A stretch of 64,000 bases of DNA from Pseudomonadota bacterium (GTDB lineage: Bacteria > Pseudomonadota > Alphaproteobacteria > Acetobacterales > Acetobacteraceae), in the NCBI GenBank assembly GCA_021845595.1, contig JAJZVV010000009.1:1-64000 (forward strand), given 5' to 3'. Each line of letters begins with the position of its first letter. Positions within the stretch are counted from its first letter, which is position 1. The position numbers and the translations under genes are program-made. This document shows positions 1 to 8,961 of this stretch, one piece after another. Under the pieces are notes generated by a model that saw nothing but the letters and a program-made list of their open reading frames with translations, did not search any database and was not told the DNA's origin.

Positions 1-1
1 G

Positions 2-124
2 CGCCAAGCCGCCATGCACCCCTGGCTGCACCACTACAATACCGCCCGACCACACGCCGCACTCGCAGGAAAGCCACCGATCTCAAGACTCACCAGGGAC
101 AACCTCCTTGGTAGCGACATCTAG
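2..124 (+). mobile_element. IS481-like transposase, C-terminal end (window edge)
   Basis: An open frame enters from the left edge and stops with TAG at 122-124, giving 40 residues. The segment HPWLHHYNTARPHAALAGKP followed by PISRL is the conserved C-terminus of IS481-family DDE transposases (W..HYN..RPH..L.G.PP). Only this tail lies in the window, so I cannot say whether the transposase is intact. No terminal inverted repeat is recognisable just after the stop; a palindromic repeat begins there instead. The family call is fairly secure, the state of the element is unknown. Confidence 0.7.
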
Positions 125-230
125 AGCGGGATGACCGCAGGTGGAATCGGCGCAGGTCTGAATCACGCGATCAAACCGAGAGCATAGAGTGGCATGGCTG
201 AGCGAACGCGATGTCATCCCACGCTATGCT
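121..230. repeat. Palindromic dispersed-repeat-like element between the transposase tail and livF
   Basis: The left end CTAGAGCGGGATGAC (121-135) is partly mirrored at the right, where GTCATCCCACGCTATGCT (213-230) reads in reverse complement as AGCATAGCGTGGGATGAC. Inside, AGCATAGAGTGG (181-192) pairs with 219-230 with one mismatch. The arrangement resembles the short palindromic intergenic elements ending in CTAGAGC-GGGATGAC that recur in alphaproteobacterial genomes; that resemblance is from memory. The 181-230 hairpin could also serve as the 3' end of the livF transcript. Confidence 0.45.
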
Positions 231-233
231 ACA

Positions 234-944
234 TCACACCGCCAGATAGCGGCGCTTGATCTCCTCGTCCTGGCTCAGCCGTTCGGCCGTGTCGCGGTGG
301 ACGATCTGGCCCTTGTCGATGATGACGATCTCGTCGGCGACATCGACGCAGAAAAACATGTTCTGCTCGGCCAGCAGCACCGTCATGCCCATCGTCCGCA
401 GCCGATGCAGCAGGGCCATGATGCGCTCGACCACCACCGGCGCCAGCCCCTCGGTCGGTTCGTCGAGCAGCAGCAGATCGGGGTTGCCCATGAGCGCGCG
501 CGCGATGGTCAGCATCTGCTGCTCACCGCCGGACAGCCGCCCGGCTGCGCGCGCGCGCAGCCGATGCAGTTCGGGCAGCACCTCGTAGACCGTCGCGATG
601 GTCCAGAAACGCTGTCCCGCCGGCCCCGGCTTCGCGCCGATCGCCAGATTGTCCTCGACGCTGTGTTCGGGAAACACCTGCCGATCCTCCGGCACGTAGC
701 CGATGCCGGCGCGCGCGATGCGATGCGGCGGCAGCCCCGCCAGATCGCGTTCGCCGAACCGCACCCGCCCGCGGCGCGGTGGCGCGATGCCGGCGATCGC
801 CTTGAAGGTCGTGCTCTTGCCGGCGCCGTTGCGCCCGAGCAGGGCGACGATTTCGCCCGCGCGCATCGCCAGATCGACGCCGAACAGGATCTGGCTGGCG
901 CCGTAGAATACGTCGATGCCCTCGACGGCGAGCGCGGTGCTCAT
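234..944 (-). CDS. livF: Branched-chain amino acid/amide ABC transporter ATPase, LivF type
   Basis: The 236-residue protein is one of two cytoplasmic ATPases driving a HAAT-family importer. Walker A (GRNGAGKST) is at about residues 37-45, the signature LSGGEQQ is near 138 and Walker B is LLLLDEPTEGL, a segment typical of LivF. The open frame extends 62 codons upstream, but the start at 944 is preferred: it begins the conserved MSTALAVEG sequence and overlaps the livG stop (941-943) as ATGA, implying translational coupling. It is the last gene of the operon, with a palindromic repeat just downstream. The substrate cannot be read from the ATPase. Confidence 0.92.
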   Translation of the reverse strand: MSTALAVEGIDVFYGASQILFGVDLAMRAGEIVALLGRNGAGKSTTFKAIAGIAPPRRGRVRFGERDLAGLPPHRIARAGIGYVPEDRQVFPEHSVEDNLAIGAKPGPAGQRFWTIATVYEVLPELHRLRARAAGRLSGGEQQMLTIARALMGNPDLLLLDEPTEGLAPVVVERIMALLHRLRTMGMTVLLAEQNMFFCVDVADEIVIIDKGQIVHRDTAERLSQDEEIKRRYLAV

Positions 945-1705
945 GGCGCGGCCTTGGCGTAGCGCGTGCCGAGGTAGGCGGCGATCACCTCGTCGTTGTC
1001 GCGGATTTCCGCCGGCGTGCCCTCGGCCAGCACGCGGCCAAATTTCAGCACGCGCACCGACTGGGCGATCTTGAAGACGATATCCATGTCGTGCTCGATG
1101 AAGATCATCGTCATCCGCCGCGCCGACCACAGCCGGTGCACGGTCTCGATGATCTGCCAGCGCTCGTCGCGCCCCATCCCCGCCGTCGGTTCGTCGAGCA
1201 GCAGCACGCCGGGATCGAGCGCCAGCGCCAGCGCGATGTCGAGCAGCTTCTGATCGCCATGCGAGAGATGCTGCGCCAGCCGGTCCGCGTGGGCATCGAG
1301 CCCGACCAGATGCATGACCTCGTCGGCACGGCCGCGGGCGGCGGCGAGCGGGAAACGCGCCAGCATGCGGTGCGTCTGGCGACGATGGGCGAGGATGGCG
1401 GCGGCGAGCGATTCGGCGACGGTGAACGATGGAAACAGGCTGGCGATCTGGAACGCACGGCCGATCCCGCGCGCCACGATCGCGGTTTCGGACCAGCCCG
1501 CGATGTCGGTGCCGTCGAGCAGCACGCGGCCGCCGTCGGGGCGAATGCGCCCGGTGATGAGGTTGAACAGGGTCGATTTGCCGGCGCCGTTGGGACCGAT
1601 GACGGCGGTCAGCGAGCCCGGCGGGAAATCCAGCGTGACATGGTCGGTGGCGACGACGCCGCCGAAATGCTTGACCAGATCGGCGATGGCCAAATGCGCG
1701 GTCAT
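941..1705 (-). CDS. livG: Branched-chain amino acid/amide ABC transporter ATPase, LivG type
   Basis: This is the second ATPase (254 aa) of the importer. It has Walker A GPNGAGKST (about 37-45), an LSHGDQ signature, Walker B LLLDEPTAGM and the H-loop in FIEHDMDIVF, the pattern of LivG proteins. The start at 1705 overlaps the livM stop (1702-1704) as ATGA and its own stop overlaps livF. LivG and LivF form a heterodimer beneath the LivH/LivM channel. Length and motifs are complete. Confidence 0.93.
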   Translation of the reverse strand: MTAHLAIADLVKHFGGVVATDHVTLDFPPGSLTAVIGPNGAGKSTLFNLITGRIRPDGGRVLLDGTDIAGWSETAIVARGIGRAFQIASLFPSFTVAESLAAAILAHRRQTHRMLARFPLAAARGRADEVMHLVGLDAHADRLAQHLSHGDQKLLDIALALALDPGVLLLDEPTAGMGRDERWQIIETVHRLWSARRMTMIFIEHDMDIVFKIAQSVRVLKFGRVLAEGTPAEIRDNDEVIAAYLGTRYAKAAP

Positions 1706-2643
1706 CGCGGGCGCAGCCGGGCCATGACGACGTCGAGCAGCCCCTGACGCAGCCCGAGCACCACGACGAGCAGCACCACGCCCATCACCATGCCATTATA
1801 TTCGGTGAAGCGCGTGACCGTGTCGTTGAGCAGCAGGAAGATCGCAGCCCCGAGCACCGGACCGAGAAAGACGCCGATGCCGCCGAGCATGATCATGAAC
1901 ATACCCTCGCCCGACAGCGTCCAGAAGGCGAAGTTGGGATAGGCGCCGGAGACGTAGAGCGCCATCAAGATCCCCGCCAGCGCGCCGAACAGCCCGGCGA
2001 TGACGAAGGCCGCGAGCTTGTAGCGCTGCACCGGCAATCCGAGCGCAGCCGCACGCGGCGCATTGTCGCGCACCATGCGCAGCGCGTACCCGAACGGCGA
2101 TTGCAGAATGGTGCGGATGGCAAGCAGCGAGGCGAAGAACGCGACCATCGTGACGACGAAAACCTGCCACGGATCGGCAAGGTTGATGCCAAGGAAGCGG
2201 GGTCGCGGGATGCCGCCCTGCAGCCCTTGATCGCCACCCGTCAGACCGACCCAGCTCAGGATCACCGCGTGCAGCAGCATCTGGAACGCCAGGGTGAGAA
2301 AGGAAAAATAGATGTCGGCGAGTCGGATGCACAGCGCACCGACGACGAGGGCGAGCACCGCGCTCAGCGCCAGGCTCGCCAGCGCCGCGGCCGGCAGGCT
2401 GGTCATCCCGGTCTGCATCAAGAGACCGAACGCGTAGGCGCCGAAACCGAAGAACATGGCGTGGCCGAACGAGACGAGCCCGGTATAGCCGACGAGAATG
2501 TTGAGCGAGACGGCATAGAGGCCGAAAATCGCGAGCCGCATCAGCGTATCGATCAGCGGCTTGCTACCCAGCGCCGCGGCGAGCAGGAGCGTCACCGCGC
2601 AGGCCAGCAGTGCCAGCAGCGCCTCTCGGGACGTCGCGCGCAT
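1702..2643 (-). CDS. livM: Branched-chain amino acid/amide ABC transporter permease, LivM type
   Basis: This 313-residue, strongly hydrophobic protein has about eight to nine membrane helices. It carries the LivM family stretch YTGLVSFGHAMFFGFGAYAF near residues 53-72 and the ALGLPVQRYKLAAF cytoplasmic loop that contacts the ATPases. Together with LivH it forms the transmembrane pore of the HAAT importer. The ATG at 2643 lies one base after the livH stop, and the 3' end overlaps livG, so the genes are cotranscribed. The solute is not predictable from the permease. Confidence 0.92.
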   Translation of the reverse strand: MRATSREALLALLACAVTLLLAAALGSKPLIDTLMRLAIFGLYAVSLNILVGYTGLVSFGHAMFFGFGAYAFGLLMQTGMTSLPAAALASLALSAVLALVVGALCIRLADIYFSFLTLAFQMLLHAVILSWVGLTGGDQGLQGGIPRPRFLGINLADPWQVFVVTMVAFFASLLAIRTILQSPFGYALRMVRDNAPRAAALGLPVQRYKLAAFVIAGLFGALAGILMALYVSGAYPNFAFWTLSGEGMFMIMLGGIGVFLGPVLGAAIFLLLNDTVTRFTEYNGMVMGVVLLVVVLGLRQGLLDVVMARLRPR

Positions 2644-2644
2644 C

Positions 2645-3547
2645 TCAGGCCGACCTGCGCGCGAACAGCCCCTGCGGGCGGATCAGCAGCACGATCACCA
2701 TGAGGCCGAACATCAGGCCGTCGGTGAACAGCGGAAAGCCGATGCTGCCGAAGGACCGCACCAAACCGAGCAGGACCGCGGCCGTGAAGGCCCCGGCGAT
2801 CGAACCCATGCCACCGATGACGGTGACGATGAAGGATTCGATCAGGATCGAAACGCCCATGCCGGGTGTCGCCGAGCGCACCGGCGCGGCCAGCGCACCG
2901 GCCGCGCCGGCGAGCAGCGCGCCGAGACCGAACACGGACGCATAGAGGAGCGAAGTGTTGATGCCCAGTGCCGAGACCATCTGCCGGTTGACGGCCGCGG
3001 CGCGGACGATCTTGCCGAACAGGGTGCGCTCGATCAGCCCGCCGAGGGCGATGGCGATGGCGATGGTGACAGCGACCAGGAAAACATAGAAGGGCGGCAC
3101 CAATCCGCCGAGCACGTGCAGCGGGCGAAGCGCGAACGCCGCCGGCATGCCCATCGACTGGAACTCCGCGCCCCAGATCATCTTCACGGCGTCGTCCAGG
3201 ATCAGCACGAACGCGTAGCAGACCAGCAACTGCATCAGAACATTGCTGTTATAGACGCGGCTCATGAACAGACGGTCGAAGGCGACGCCGAACAGCCCGA
3301 CACCCGCCGCCGCGCACAGCACGGCGGCGAGGTAGCTGTCGGTCAGCTGATAGGCGGTCAGCGCGAGATAGGCGCCGAGCATGTAGAAGGCGCCGTGGGC
3401 AAAGTTGATCACGCCGAGCACGCCGAAAATCAACGTCACCCCGCAGGCGACGAGGAACAGCAGCATGCCAATGATCAACCCGGCCGAAGTCTGGGTAATG
3501 AGGCACGAGGCGCTGGACAGGCAGCCGGCGAATGCGTCCAGGTTCAC
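2645..3547 (-). CDS. livH: Branched-chain amino acid/amide ABC transporter permease, LivH type
   Basis: A 300-residue permease with about eight membrane helices and the LivH motif GVINFAHGAFYMLGAY. It pairs with LivM to form the channel. The chosen start is GTG at 3545-3547 with GGGAG about 7-8 bases upstream; a few internal codons could also serve. It lies 25 bases downstream of the binding-protein gene and one base before livM, in the order binding protein-H-M-G-F seen in complete HAAT operons. Confidence 0.9.
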   Translation of the reverse strand: MNLDAFAGCLSSASCLITQTSAGLIIGMLLFLVACGVTLIFGVLGVINFAHGAFYMLGAYLALTAYQLTDSYLAAVLCAAAGVGLFGVAFDRLFMSRVYNSNVLMQLLVCYAFVLILDDAVKMIWGAEFQSMGMPAAFALRPLHVLGGLVPPFYVFLVAVTIAIAIALGGLIERTLFGKIVRAAAVNRQMVSALGINTSLLYASVFGLGALLAGAAGALAAPVRSATPGMGVSILIESFIVTVIGGMGSIAGAFTAAVLLGLVRSFGSIGFPLFTDGLMFGLMVIVLLIRPQGLFARRSA

Positions 3548-3572
3548 CGGCTACTCCCGGAGCTTCGGCCGG

Positions 3573-4835
3573 TCATGCCCAGCCCTTCTGCTTCTTCCAC
3601 TCCGTCTCACGCGCGGTGATCACCGTCCAGTCGGCGGGCTCCATGCCCTCGACGAACGGCGCCTGCGGAATGGTGACGCCCCAGCCGATGGCGTAATCCA
3701 CGATGGTCTGGTCCTCGGCGCGCATGGTAACCGTGCCCTTGGCGCCGAACGGCGATTCGACGGTCATGCCGCGCAGGGCGCCGGCCAGCACCTTGCCGTC
3801 GTCGCTGCCGGTCTTCCTGATCGCTTCGACCAGGAACTGCATCGCCAGCGCGTTCTGCCACGCCCAGTTGAGCGGCAGCACGCTGTAGCGCTTGTCGTAG
3901 GCAGCCGACCACTCGGCATTCGCCTTCGTCGCCGGGAATGTCGAGAGATAGCGGTTGCACGAGTAGATCCCCGCCGGCAGCTTCTTGACCGCGTGCAGCG
4001 TGGTGTAATCGGCCATGTTGATGGCGAAGAACTTCACCTGGTCGAACAGGCCGTAGAGATTGCCCTGGTCGATGAAACTGACGAGATCGCCGCTGTAGAG
4101 AGCGGAATAGAGGGCCTGCGGCTTCGTTTCCAGGATGCGGGTGACGTTCTCGGTGTAATCAGGCGCGAACAGCTTCGGCCAGGTCGCGCCCACCGCTTCC
4201 ACGCTCGGCTCGAACAATTTGAGGTAGTCGAGAAATTCGCTGCTGCTGTCGCGGCCATAGACATAGTCCGGCGAGCAGGTCATCCACCGCTTCAGCCCCT
4301 GCGCCTTGGCGATGCCCGCGGCGTAACTGCCGCCGACGATGGAATCATGCAGCACCTGGCGGGCGCAGCGGAACGCGTTGGCGGCGCGGATCTTCGGATC
4401 CGCGGTGAGGGACGTGGTCTCGGAATCGGCGTGGATGCACAGCGTGCCGGTCTCGCGCACCACTTCCTGCACCGCGAAGGCGCCGGAGGAAGCCTCGGAA
4501 TCGAGGATGATCTGGCAACCGTCATTGTTGATGAGTTCGCGCACGACGCGCGCCGCCTCGTCCGGCTTGCCTTTGGAATCCCGCGAGATCAGCTCGATGG
4601 TCCGCCCGTCCAGCCCGCCGGCGGCATTGAATGCATCGACCACCATCTGCGCGGCGTTGCGCGAGGAGATCCCGAGCTGGGCGATGCGCCCGGACAGGAT
4701 GCTGGGTTGGCCGATGCGGATCGGCTGCTTGCTCGCGCCTCGCGCCACGAACGGCAGCGCCAGCGTCGCCCCCGTGGCCAGGCCGGCCCTGAGAACGCTG
4801 CGGCGGCCCGGCCGCCCGAAACCCGAATGCGCCAT
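3573..4835 (-). CDS. HAAT-family ABC transporter substrate-binding protein with Tat-like signal
   Basis: This 420-residue periplasmic protein of the Leu/Ile/Val-amide binding family (type I fold) should bind solute and deliver it to LivHMGF. The reading frame is open for 31 more codons, but ATG at 4833-4835 has a strong GGGGGAGGAACC upstream and begins a signal GRPGRRSVLRAGLATGATLA with a twin-arginine pattern. The mature part opens with PIRIGQPSILSG, a family hallmark. The sequence reads more like amide/urea-type binders than classic LivJ, an impression rather than a measurement. It heads the operon, so the promoter should lie in 4836-4943. Confidence 0.88.
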   Translation of the reverse strand: MAHSGFGRPGRRSVLRAGLATGATLALPFVARGASKQPIRIGQPSILSGRIAQLGISSRNAAQMVVDAFNAAGGLDGRTIELISRDSKGKPDEAARVVRELINNDGCQIILDSEASSGAFAVQEVVRETGTLCIHADSETTSLTADPKIRAANAFRCARQVLHDSIVGGSYAAGIAKAQGLKRWMTCSPDYVYGRDSSSEFLDYLKLFEPSVEAVGATWPKLFAPDYTENVTRILETKPQALYSALYSGDLVSFIDQGNLYGLFDQVKFFAINMADYTTLHAVKKLPAGIYSCNRYLSTFPATKANAEWSAAYDKRYSVLPLNWAWQNALAMQFLVEAIRKTGSDDGKVLAGALRGMTVESPFGAKGTVTMRAEDQTIVDYAIGWGVTIPQAPFVEGMEPADWTVITARETEWKKQKGWA

Positions 4836-4943
4836 GGTTCCTCCCCCGGGGTCCGTGCCGCTGCCACGTCGGCGCGATCCAGCCCCGCAAATTTTGCAGA
4901 CCGTACGGCGCCGCGTTTCCGGGGTCAAGGTCGGCGCGCGCGG

Positions 4944-6281
4944 TCAGATCGGCAGCCGCAGGCGCGCCCGCAGCCCCCCGAGCGGGCTGTCCTCCAGCAT
5001 GATTTCTCCGCCATGGGCGCGGACGATGTCGCGTGCGATGGTCAGGCCGAGCCCGGTGCCGCCGGCGGCGCCGGACTCGAACGGGCGGAACACGCTTTCC
5101 CGCCGCTCCGGGGCGATGCCGGGGCCGTCATCGTCGATCGTGACTTCGACCGCGCGCTCCCCCGCCGGGGCGGCGGCGAGGGCGACACGGGAGGCGTGCC
5201 GGCGCGCATTGTCGACGATGTTGGTGAGGGCGCGCCGGATCGCGCCGGGGCGCAGCTTCACCGTCAGTCCGGACGGAGCGGACAGATCGACGGTGGCGCC
5301 GGACCGGCGGGCCGCCAGCACGACCTCCTCGAGCAGCGCCCCGAGATCGACGTCACTCGCCTGCTCAGTGCCCTCGCCGCGCGCGAAGGCGAGATAGCCG
5401 CCGATCATCCGGTCCATTTCCTCGACGTCGGTGGTCATTTCGGCGACTTCCGGGGCGATGTCGTCGCGCACCGGCAGCATCGCCAGCGCCAGGCGCAACC
5501 GGGTCAGCGGCGTGCGCAGATCATGCGAGACCCCCGCCAGCATCTCGGTGCGCTGGGCGAGGAAGCGCCGGATCCGCTCCTGCATGCGATTGAACGCCGC
5601 CGCGGCCTGGCGGACCTCGAGCGCGCCCTCGGGCTTGATCGGGCCGCGGTCGCGCCCCATGCCGAACGCCTCCGCCGCTACCGCCAGGCGGCGGATGGCG
5701 CGCACCTGGTTGCGCATGAACAGGGCGGCGATGAGGAACAGCAGCGCCGCCGAGCCAGCCAGCCAGAGGACGAAGAGGTAGAGCGTGCCGGTGTAGAGGC
5801 GCTTGCGCGGCGCTTCGATGTCGAGCACGCCTTCCGGCAACTGCACCTCGATCAGCACCGATTGCGGATCGGATGCCCAGTCCATCCGGAATGGCAGGCG
5901 GATCTTCTCGCTCAGCGCGGCGGCCAGGTCTTCGTCCATCGGCCCGGCCATCTTGCGGCTGCGCAGCGTCTCCAGCCTGGTGCCCGGTTCGAGGCGCATG
6001 GCCATGCCGAACTTGTCCGAGGCGAAGCCCAGCACCCAGTCGCGCTCGTGCGCATCGGGGGTTCGGCGCAGCAGCTCGACGGTGGCGGCGACCTCGCCGG
6101 CGACGGCGGCGGCGAAGCGGCGGGAGACGACGCCGAGATGGCTGCCGTAGAATATCTGCAGCGCCACCGCTTCGAGCAGCACCAGCGGCACCAGGATGAT
6201 GAGCAGGCTGCGTCCGAGCAGCGAGCGCGGGACCATGCGCCGCCGCGACGCGGCTTCGGGTTTGGCACGGAAGGCGCTCAT
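4944..6281 (-). CDS. Two-component sensor histidine kinase, EnvZ-like
   Basis: This 445-residue inner-membrane kinase has a first helix at about 25-44, a periplasmic sensor region (about 45-165), a second helix at about 165-189, then HAMP, a dimerisation domain with H-box VSHDLRTPLTRLRLAL (phospho-acceptor His253) and an HATPase domain with DDGPGI and GGTGLGLTIARDI boxes. It starts 16 bases after the response-regulator stop and ends the marR-regulator-kinase operon. The signal sensed is unknown. All catalytic motifs are intact. Confidence 0.93.
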   Translation of the reverse strand: MSAFRAKPEAASRRRMVPRSLLGRSLLIILVPLVLLEAVALQIFYGSHLGVVSRRFAAAVAGEVAATVELLRRTPDAHERDWVLGFASDKFGMAMRLEPGTRLETLRSRKMAGPMDEDLAAALSEKIRLPFRMDWASDPQSVLIEVQLPEGVLDIEAPRKRLYTGTLYLFVLWLAGSAALLFLIAALFMRNQVRAIRRLAVAAEAFGMGRDRGPIKPEGALEVRQAAAAFNRMQERIRRFLAQRTEMLAGVSHDLRTPLTRLRLALAMLPVRDDIAPEVAEMTTDVEEMDRMIGGYLAFARGEGTEQASDVDLGALLEEVVLAARRSGATVDLSAPSGLTVKLRPGAIRRALTNIVDNARRHASRVALAAAPAGERAVEVTIDDDGPGIAPERRESVFRPFESGAAGGTGLGLTIARDIVRAHGGEIMLEDSPLGGLRARLRLPI

Positions 6282-6297
6282 CGCTGCACCGCCGTCG

Positions 6298-6993
6298 TCA
6301 CGTGCCCGGCTTCAGCACATAGCCGCGGCCGCGCACCGTATGCAGGAAGCGCGGCTCGCGCGGGTCGGGCTCCAGTTTGCGGCGCAGGCGTGTCACCTGC
6401 ACGTCGATGGCACGCTCGCTGGCCTCGTCCATCTCCAGCGCCTGGGCCAGCGCCTCGCGCGAGAGCGGCTCGTTGGGCCGGCGCGCCAGCGCGGTGAGCA
6501 GCGCCGCTTCGCCGCCGGTCAGCCGGATGGTGCCGGCCGGGCCGCGCAATTCGCCACGCTCGACATCGAACACGAGCGCGCCGAGCGGGATCGGGCTGGA
6601 GGGGAGGGACGGCGCCGGCGGCGCGGCGCGGCGGAGGATGGCGCGGATGCGCAGCACCAGCTCGTCCGGCTCGAACGGCTTGGGGAGATAATCGTCGGCA
6701 CCGGCCTCGAACCCGGCGATGCGATCTTCCGGCGCGCCGCGCGCGGTCAGCAGCAGCACCGGCATCTCCGCCCCCTCGCGGCGCAGCGCCTCGGTGAAAC
6801 CAAGGCCGCTCTCGCCCGGCATCATCACGTCCATCACCACGAGATCGGGCTGCAGGACGCGCAGCGTCTCGCGCGCCTTCGCCGCATCGTCGGCGGTGCT
6901 GACCCGGAACCCGCGTTCGCCGAGAAAGCGGGCGAGCAGCCGGCGCAGCCGGGCATCGTCATCGACGATCAGGATGTGCGCCTCTTCCGCCAT
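6298..6993 (-). CDS. OmpR-family response regulator, PetR-like
   Basis: This 231-residue regulator has a receiver domain with acidic pocket DDD (11-13), phospho-acceptor Asp55 in VMDVMMPG, and a C-terminal winged helix ending in [10 protein letters not shown] form (TVRGRGY). The frame is open for 14 codons further upstream, but ATG at 6991-6993 starts the conserved receiver sequence and lies 7 bases after the MarR stop. A MarR gene followed by an OmpR-type regulator matches petP-petR of Rhodobacter, needed for cytochrome bc1 expression; here a histidine kinase follows as well. Function by analogy only. Confidence 0.88.
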   Translation of the reverse strand: MAEEAHILIVDDDARLRRLLARFLGERGFRVSTADDAAKARETLRVLQPDLVVMDVMMPGESGLGFTEALRREGAEMPVLLLTARGAPEDRIAGFEAGADDYLPKPFEPDELVLRIRAILRRAAPPAPSLPSSPIPLGALVFDVERGELRGPAGTIRLTGGEAALLTALARRPNEPLSREALAQALEMDEASERAIDVQVTRLRRKLEPDPREPRFLHTVRGRGYVLKPGT

Positions 6994-7000
6994 CGGCGGC

Positions 7001-7549
7001 TCAAGCGCCGCTGCGCGTGGCCCGCGCGGCGGCACGGGCGCGGTCCAGCGCGGTGCGCGCGGCGGGCGTCAGCAACAGCCGCAGAACCCGGCGGAACCCC
7101 TCGACGGCGCCGCCACCGGCCTCGCGGTAAGCGGTGAGCAGGCGCTCGCGCTGGCGTTCGAACAGGGCCCGCTCCAGCGCCAGGCCCGGCTCGGTGAGGC
7201 GAAGCAGGCGCTGGCGGCGATCGCTCCGGCCCGCCATCTGCTCGATCAGCCCTGCGGCCTGCAGGGTGGCCAGCACGCGCGCCAGACTCTGCTTGGTGAT
7301 GCCGAGCAGGGCGAGCAGATCGCCGACGGTAAGGCCCGGCTGGCGGGCGATGAAGTGCAGCGCGCGATGGTGGGCGCGCCCCAGCCCGTGCTGAGCCAGC
7401 AGGGCGTCGGTATCGCGGGCGAGCTCGCGCGTGGCGAGCAGCAGCAGGTCCTGAGCCAGGCGCAGCTCCTCCTCGCGCAGGAACAGCAGCCCCGCGCCAG
7501 CCGCGGGGCCTGCCGCCTGGGTCGCTTGCAAGGACTGGGACTCGGCCAT
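7001..7549 (-). CDS. MarR-family transcriptional regulator, PetP-like
   Basis: This 182-residue protein has a winged-helix core with [20 protein letters not shown] as the recognition region and a [11 protein letters not shown] wing, standard MarR features. The frame stays open to 7642, but ATG at 7547-7549 precedes the alignable part and avoids overlap with the divergent aat. Position and pairing with an OmpR-type regulator recall PetP of Rhodobacter. The ligand or redox signal, if any, is unknown. The roughly 90 bp between this start and aat must hold both divergent promoters. Confidence 0.85.
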   Translation of the reverse strand: MAESQSLQATQAAGPAAGAGLLFLREEELRLAQDLLLLATRELARDTDALLAQHGLGRAHHRALHFIARQPGLTVGDLLALLGITKQSLARVLATLQAAGLIEQMAGRSDRRQRLLRLTEPGLALERALFERQRERLLTAYREAGGGAVEGFRRVLRLLLTPAARTALDRARAAARATRSGA

Positions 7550-7640
7550 CGTCACCAGTATAGCGCCGGCACGGCCGCGCCGGCGACCCGCGCGCGCGGT
7601 TTCGCTGGCGCCCAGCGCGGGACCTGCGCAGAATGGGGCC

Positions 7641-8297
7641 ATGTCCAGGCGGGCGCTGGAACTGACGCCGGAGCTGATGCTGCGGGCCTACAGGGCGGGC
7701 TTGTTCCCGATGGCGGAGACGCGCCGCGGGGAGAAGCTCTACTGGCTCGATCCGGAGCAGCGCGGCGTGCTGCCGCTCGAGCGGTTCCACCTGCCGCGCC
7801 GGCTGGCGCGCACGGTGCGGGCCGGCTTGTTCGAGGTCACTGTCGATCGCGATTTCGCCGCCACCGTCCGCGGCTGCGCGGCGCCTGCCCCGGGGCGGGA
7901 AGACACCTGGATCAACCATGATATCGAGCGCCTGTTCCTCGCCCTTCACGCGCTCGGCCACGCCCATTCGGTCGAGTGCTGGGCCGAGGGGCGGCTGGTG
8001 GGGGGGCTCTACGGGGTCGCCATCGGCGGCGCTTTCTTCGGCGAGAGCATGTTCAGCCGGGCCACCGACGCGTCCAAAGTGGCGCTGGTCCATCTCGTCG
8101 CCCGCCTGATCCTCGGCGGCTATCGGCTGCTCGACACCCAGTTCGTCACGCTGCATCTGGCGCAGTTCGGCGCCGTAGAGATTCCGCGCGAGGACTACAA
8201 ACGCCGCCTGGTCGATGCCCTGGCGGCGCCGGCGCGCTGGCCCGATGCCACGCCCGAGGCGCTGACACATGCCATCGCGGCGTTGGCATCGGGCTGA
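7641..8297 (+). CDS. aat: Leucyl/phenylalanyl-tRNA--protein transferase
   Basis: The 218-residue Aat transfers Leu or Phe from aminoacyl-tRNA to proteins with N-terminal Arg or Lys, marking them for ClpS/ClpAP degradation. Diagnostic stretches are [11 protein letters not shown] near the N-terminus, the [10 protein letters not shown] region, [19 protein letters not shown] and [20 protein letters not shown]. Length matches the family. It is divergent from the MarR gene and followed 59 bp later by an unrelated secreted protein. Confidence 0.95.
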   Translation: MSRRALELTPELMLRAYRAGLFPMAETRRGEKLYWLDPEQRGVLPLERFHLPRRLARTVRAGLFEVTVDRDFAATVRGCAAPAPGREDTWINHDIERLFLALHALGHAHSVECWAEGRLVGGLYGVAIGGAFFGESMFSRATDASKVALVHLVARLILGGYRLLDTQFVTLHLAQFGAVEIPREDYKRRLVDALAAPARWPDATPEALTHAIAALASG

Positions 8298-8316
8298 CGA
8301 CGCGCCATATCCCGCC

Positions 8317-8335
8317 CGTGCCGGTCGTCGGCACG
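8317..8335 (+). terminator. Short hairpin after aat
   Basis: CGTGCCG (8317-8323) pairs perfectly with CGGCACG (8329-8335) across a five-base loop, 19 bases after the aat stop. There is no T-tract, so it may be a weak terminator or only a pause or mRNA-end structure. Confidence 0.3.
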
Positions 8336-8356
8336 AGCGCGCACAAGGAGTGTTGA

Positions 8357-8953
8357 ATGTCTCGTCCAGTCTCGATCGGCCTCGCCGCCCTGCTGACCGG
8401 CCTCGCCGGGGCCGCGCTGGCGGAAGACCACCCGCCGCTCTTGCCGACGCGCGACGTCGCCGTGACCTACAATGTCACCGCCCGGCAGGCGAATGCGCCG
8501 CACGAGGCGCACCTGTTCTATTCCGCGGCGACGCAGAAGATCCGGATGGAGGCCGGCCGGCAAGGCTATGCGATCTTCGACCAGGCGGCGCATCGGCTGA
8601 CCATGGTCATGCCGCAGCAGCAGATGTACATGGTCAGCCCGATCAGCCCCTCGATGTCGCCCGGCGTGCTGCTCAACGACCGCATGCATTTCGTCCGCAA
8701 GGGCACGGACACCGTGGCCGGCCAGCCCTGCACGAACTGGGACGTGTCCGGCGACCGCGGGTCGGGCACCGCCTGCGTCACCGACGATGGCGTGCTGCTG
8801 CGCGTCGACGGCCGCGATCACGATGGCAACAGCGGCGGTCTGCTCGCCACCGCCGTCTCCTACGCGGCGCAGCCGGCCTCGCTGTTCGAGCCGCCAGCCG
8901 ATTTCCACAAGATGGACGTGCCGGCGGGCATGCCGACGCAAGCGCCGAAGTAA
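8357..8953 (+). CDS. Secreted DUF4412-like protein
   Basis: A 198-residue protein with a Sec signal peptide (about residues 1-22, ending in AALA) followed by a beta-rich domain. The pattern of a short lipid- or metal-like binding fold with YSAATQKIRMEA, HRLTMVMPQQQMYM and AGQPCTNWDV resembles DUF4412-type periplasmic proteins; the cysteines of PCTNW and GTACV could form a disulfide. AAGGAG lies about 5 bases before the ATG. The msrQ-like gene starts 8 bases after its stop, so the two are probably cotranscribed. Function unknown. Confidence 0.7.
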   Translation: MSRPVSIGLAALLTGLAGAALAEDHPPLLPTRDVAVTYNVTARQANAPHEAHLFYSAATQKIRMEAGRQGYAIFDQAAHRLTMVMPQQQMYMVSPISPSMSPGVLLNDRMHFVRKGTDTVAGQPCTNWDVSGDRGSGTACVTDDGVLLRVDGRDHDGNSGGLLATAVSYAAQPASLFEPPADFHKMDVPAGMPTQAPK

Positions 8954-8961
8954 GCGCGGGA

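Noticed and set aside
3405-6497. A 1030-codon plus-strand open frame
   Set aside because: It is antisense to the binding protein and the histidine kinase, has no recognisable domain and shadow-like composition.
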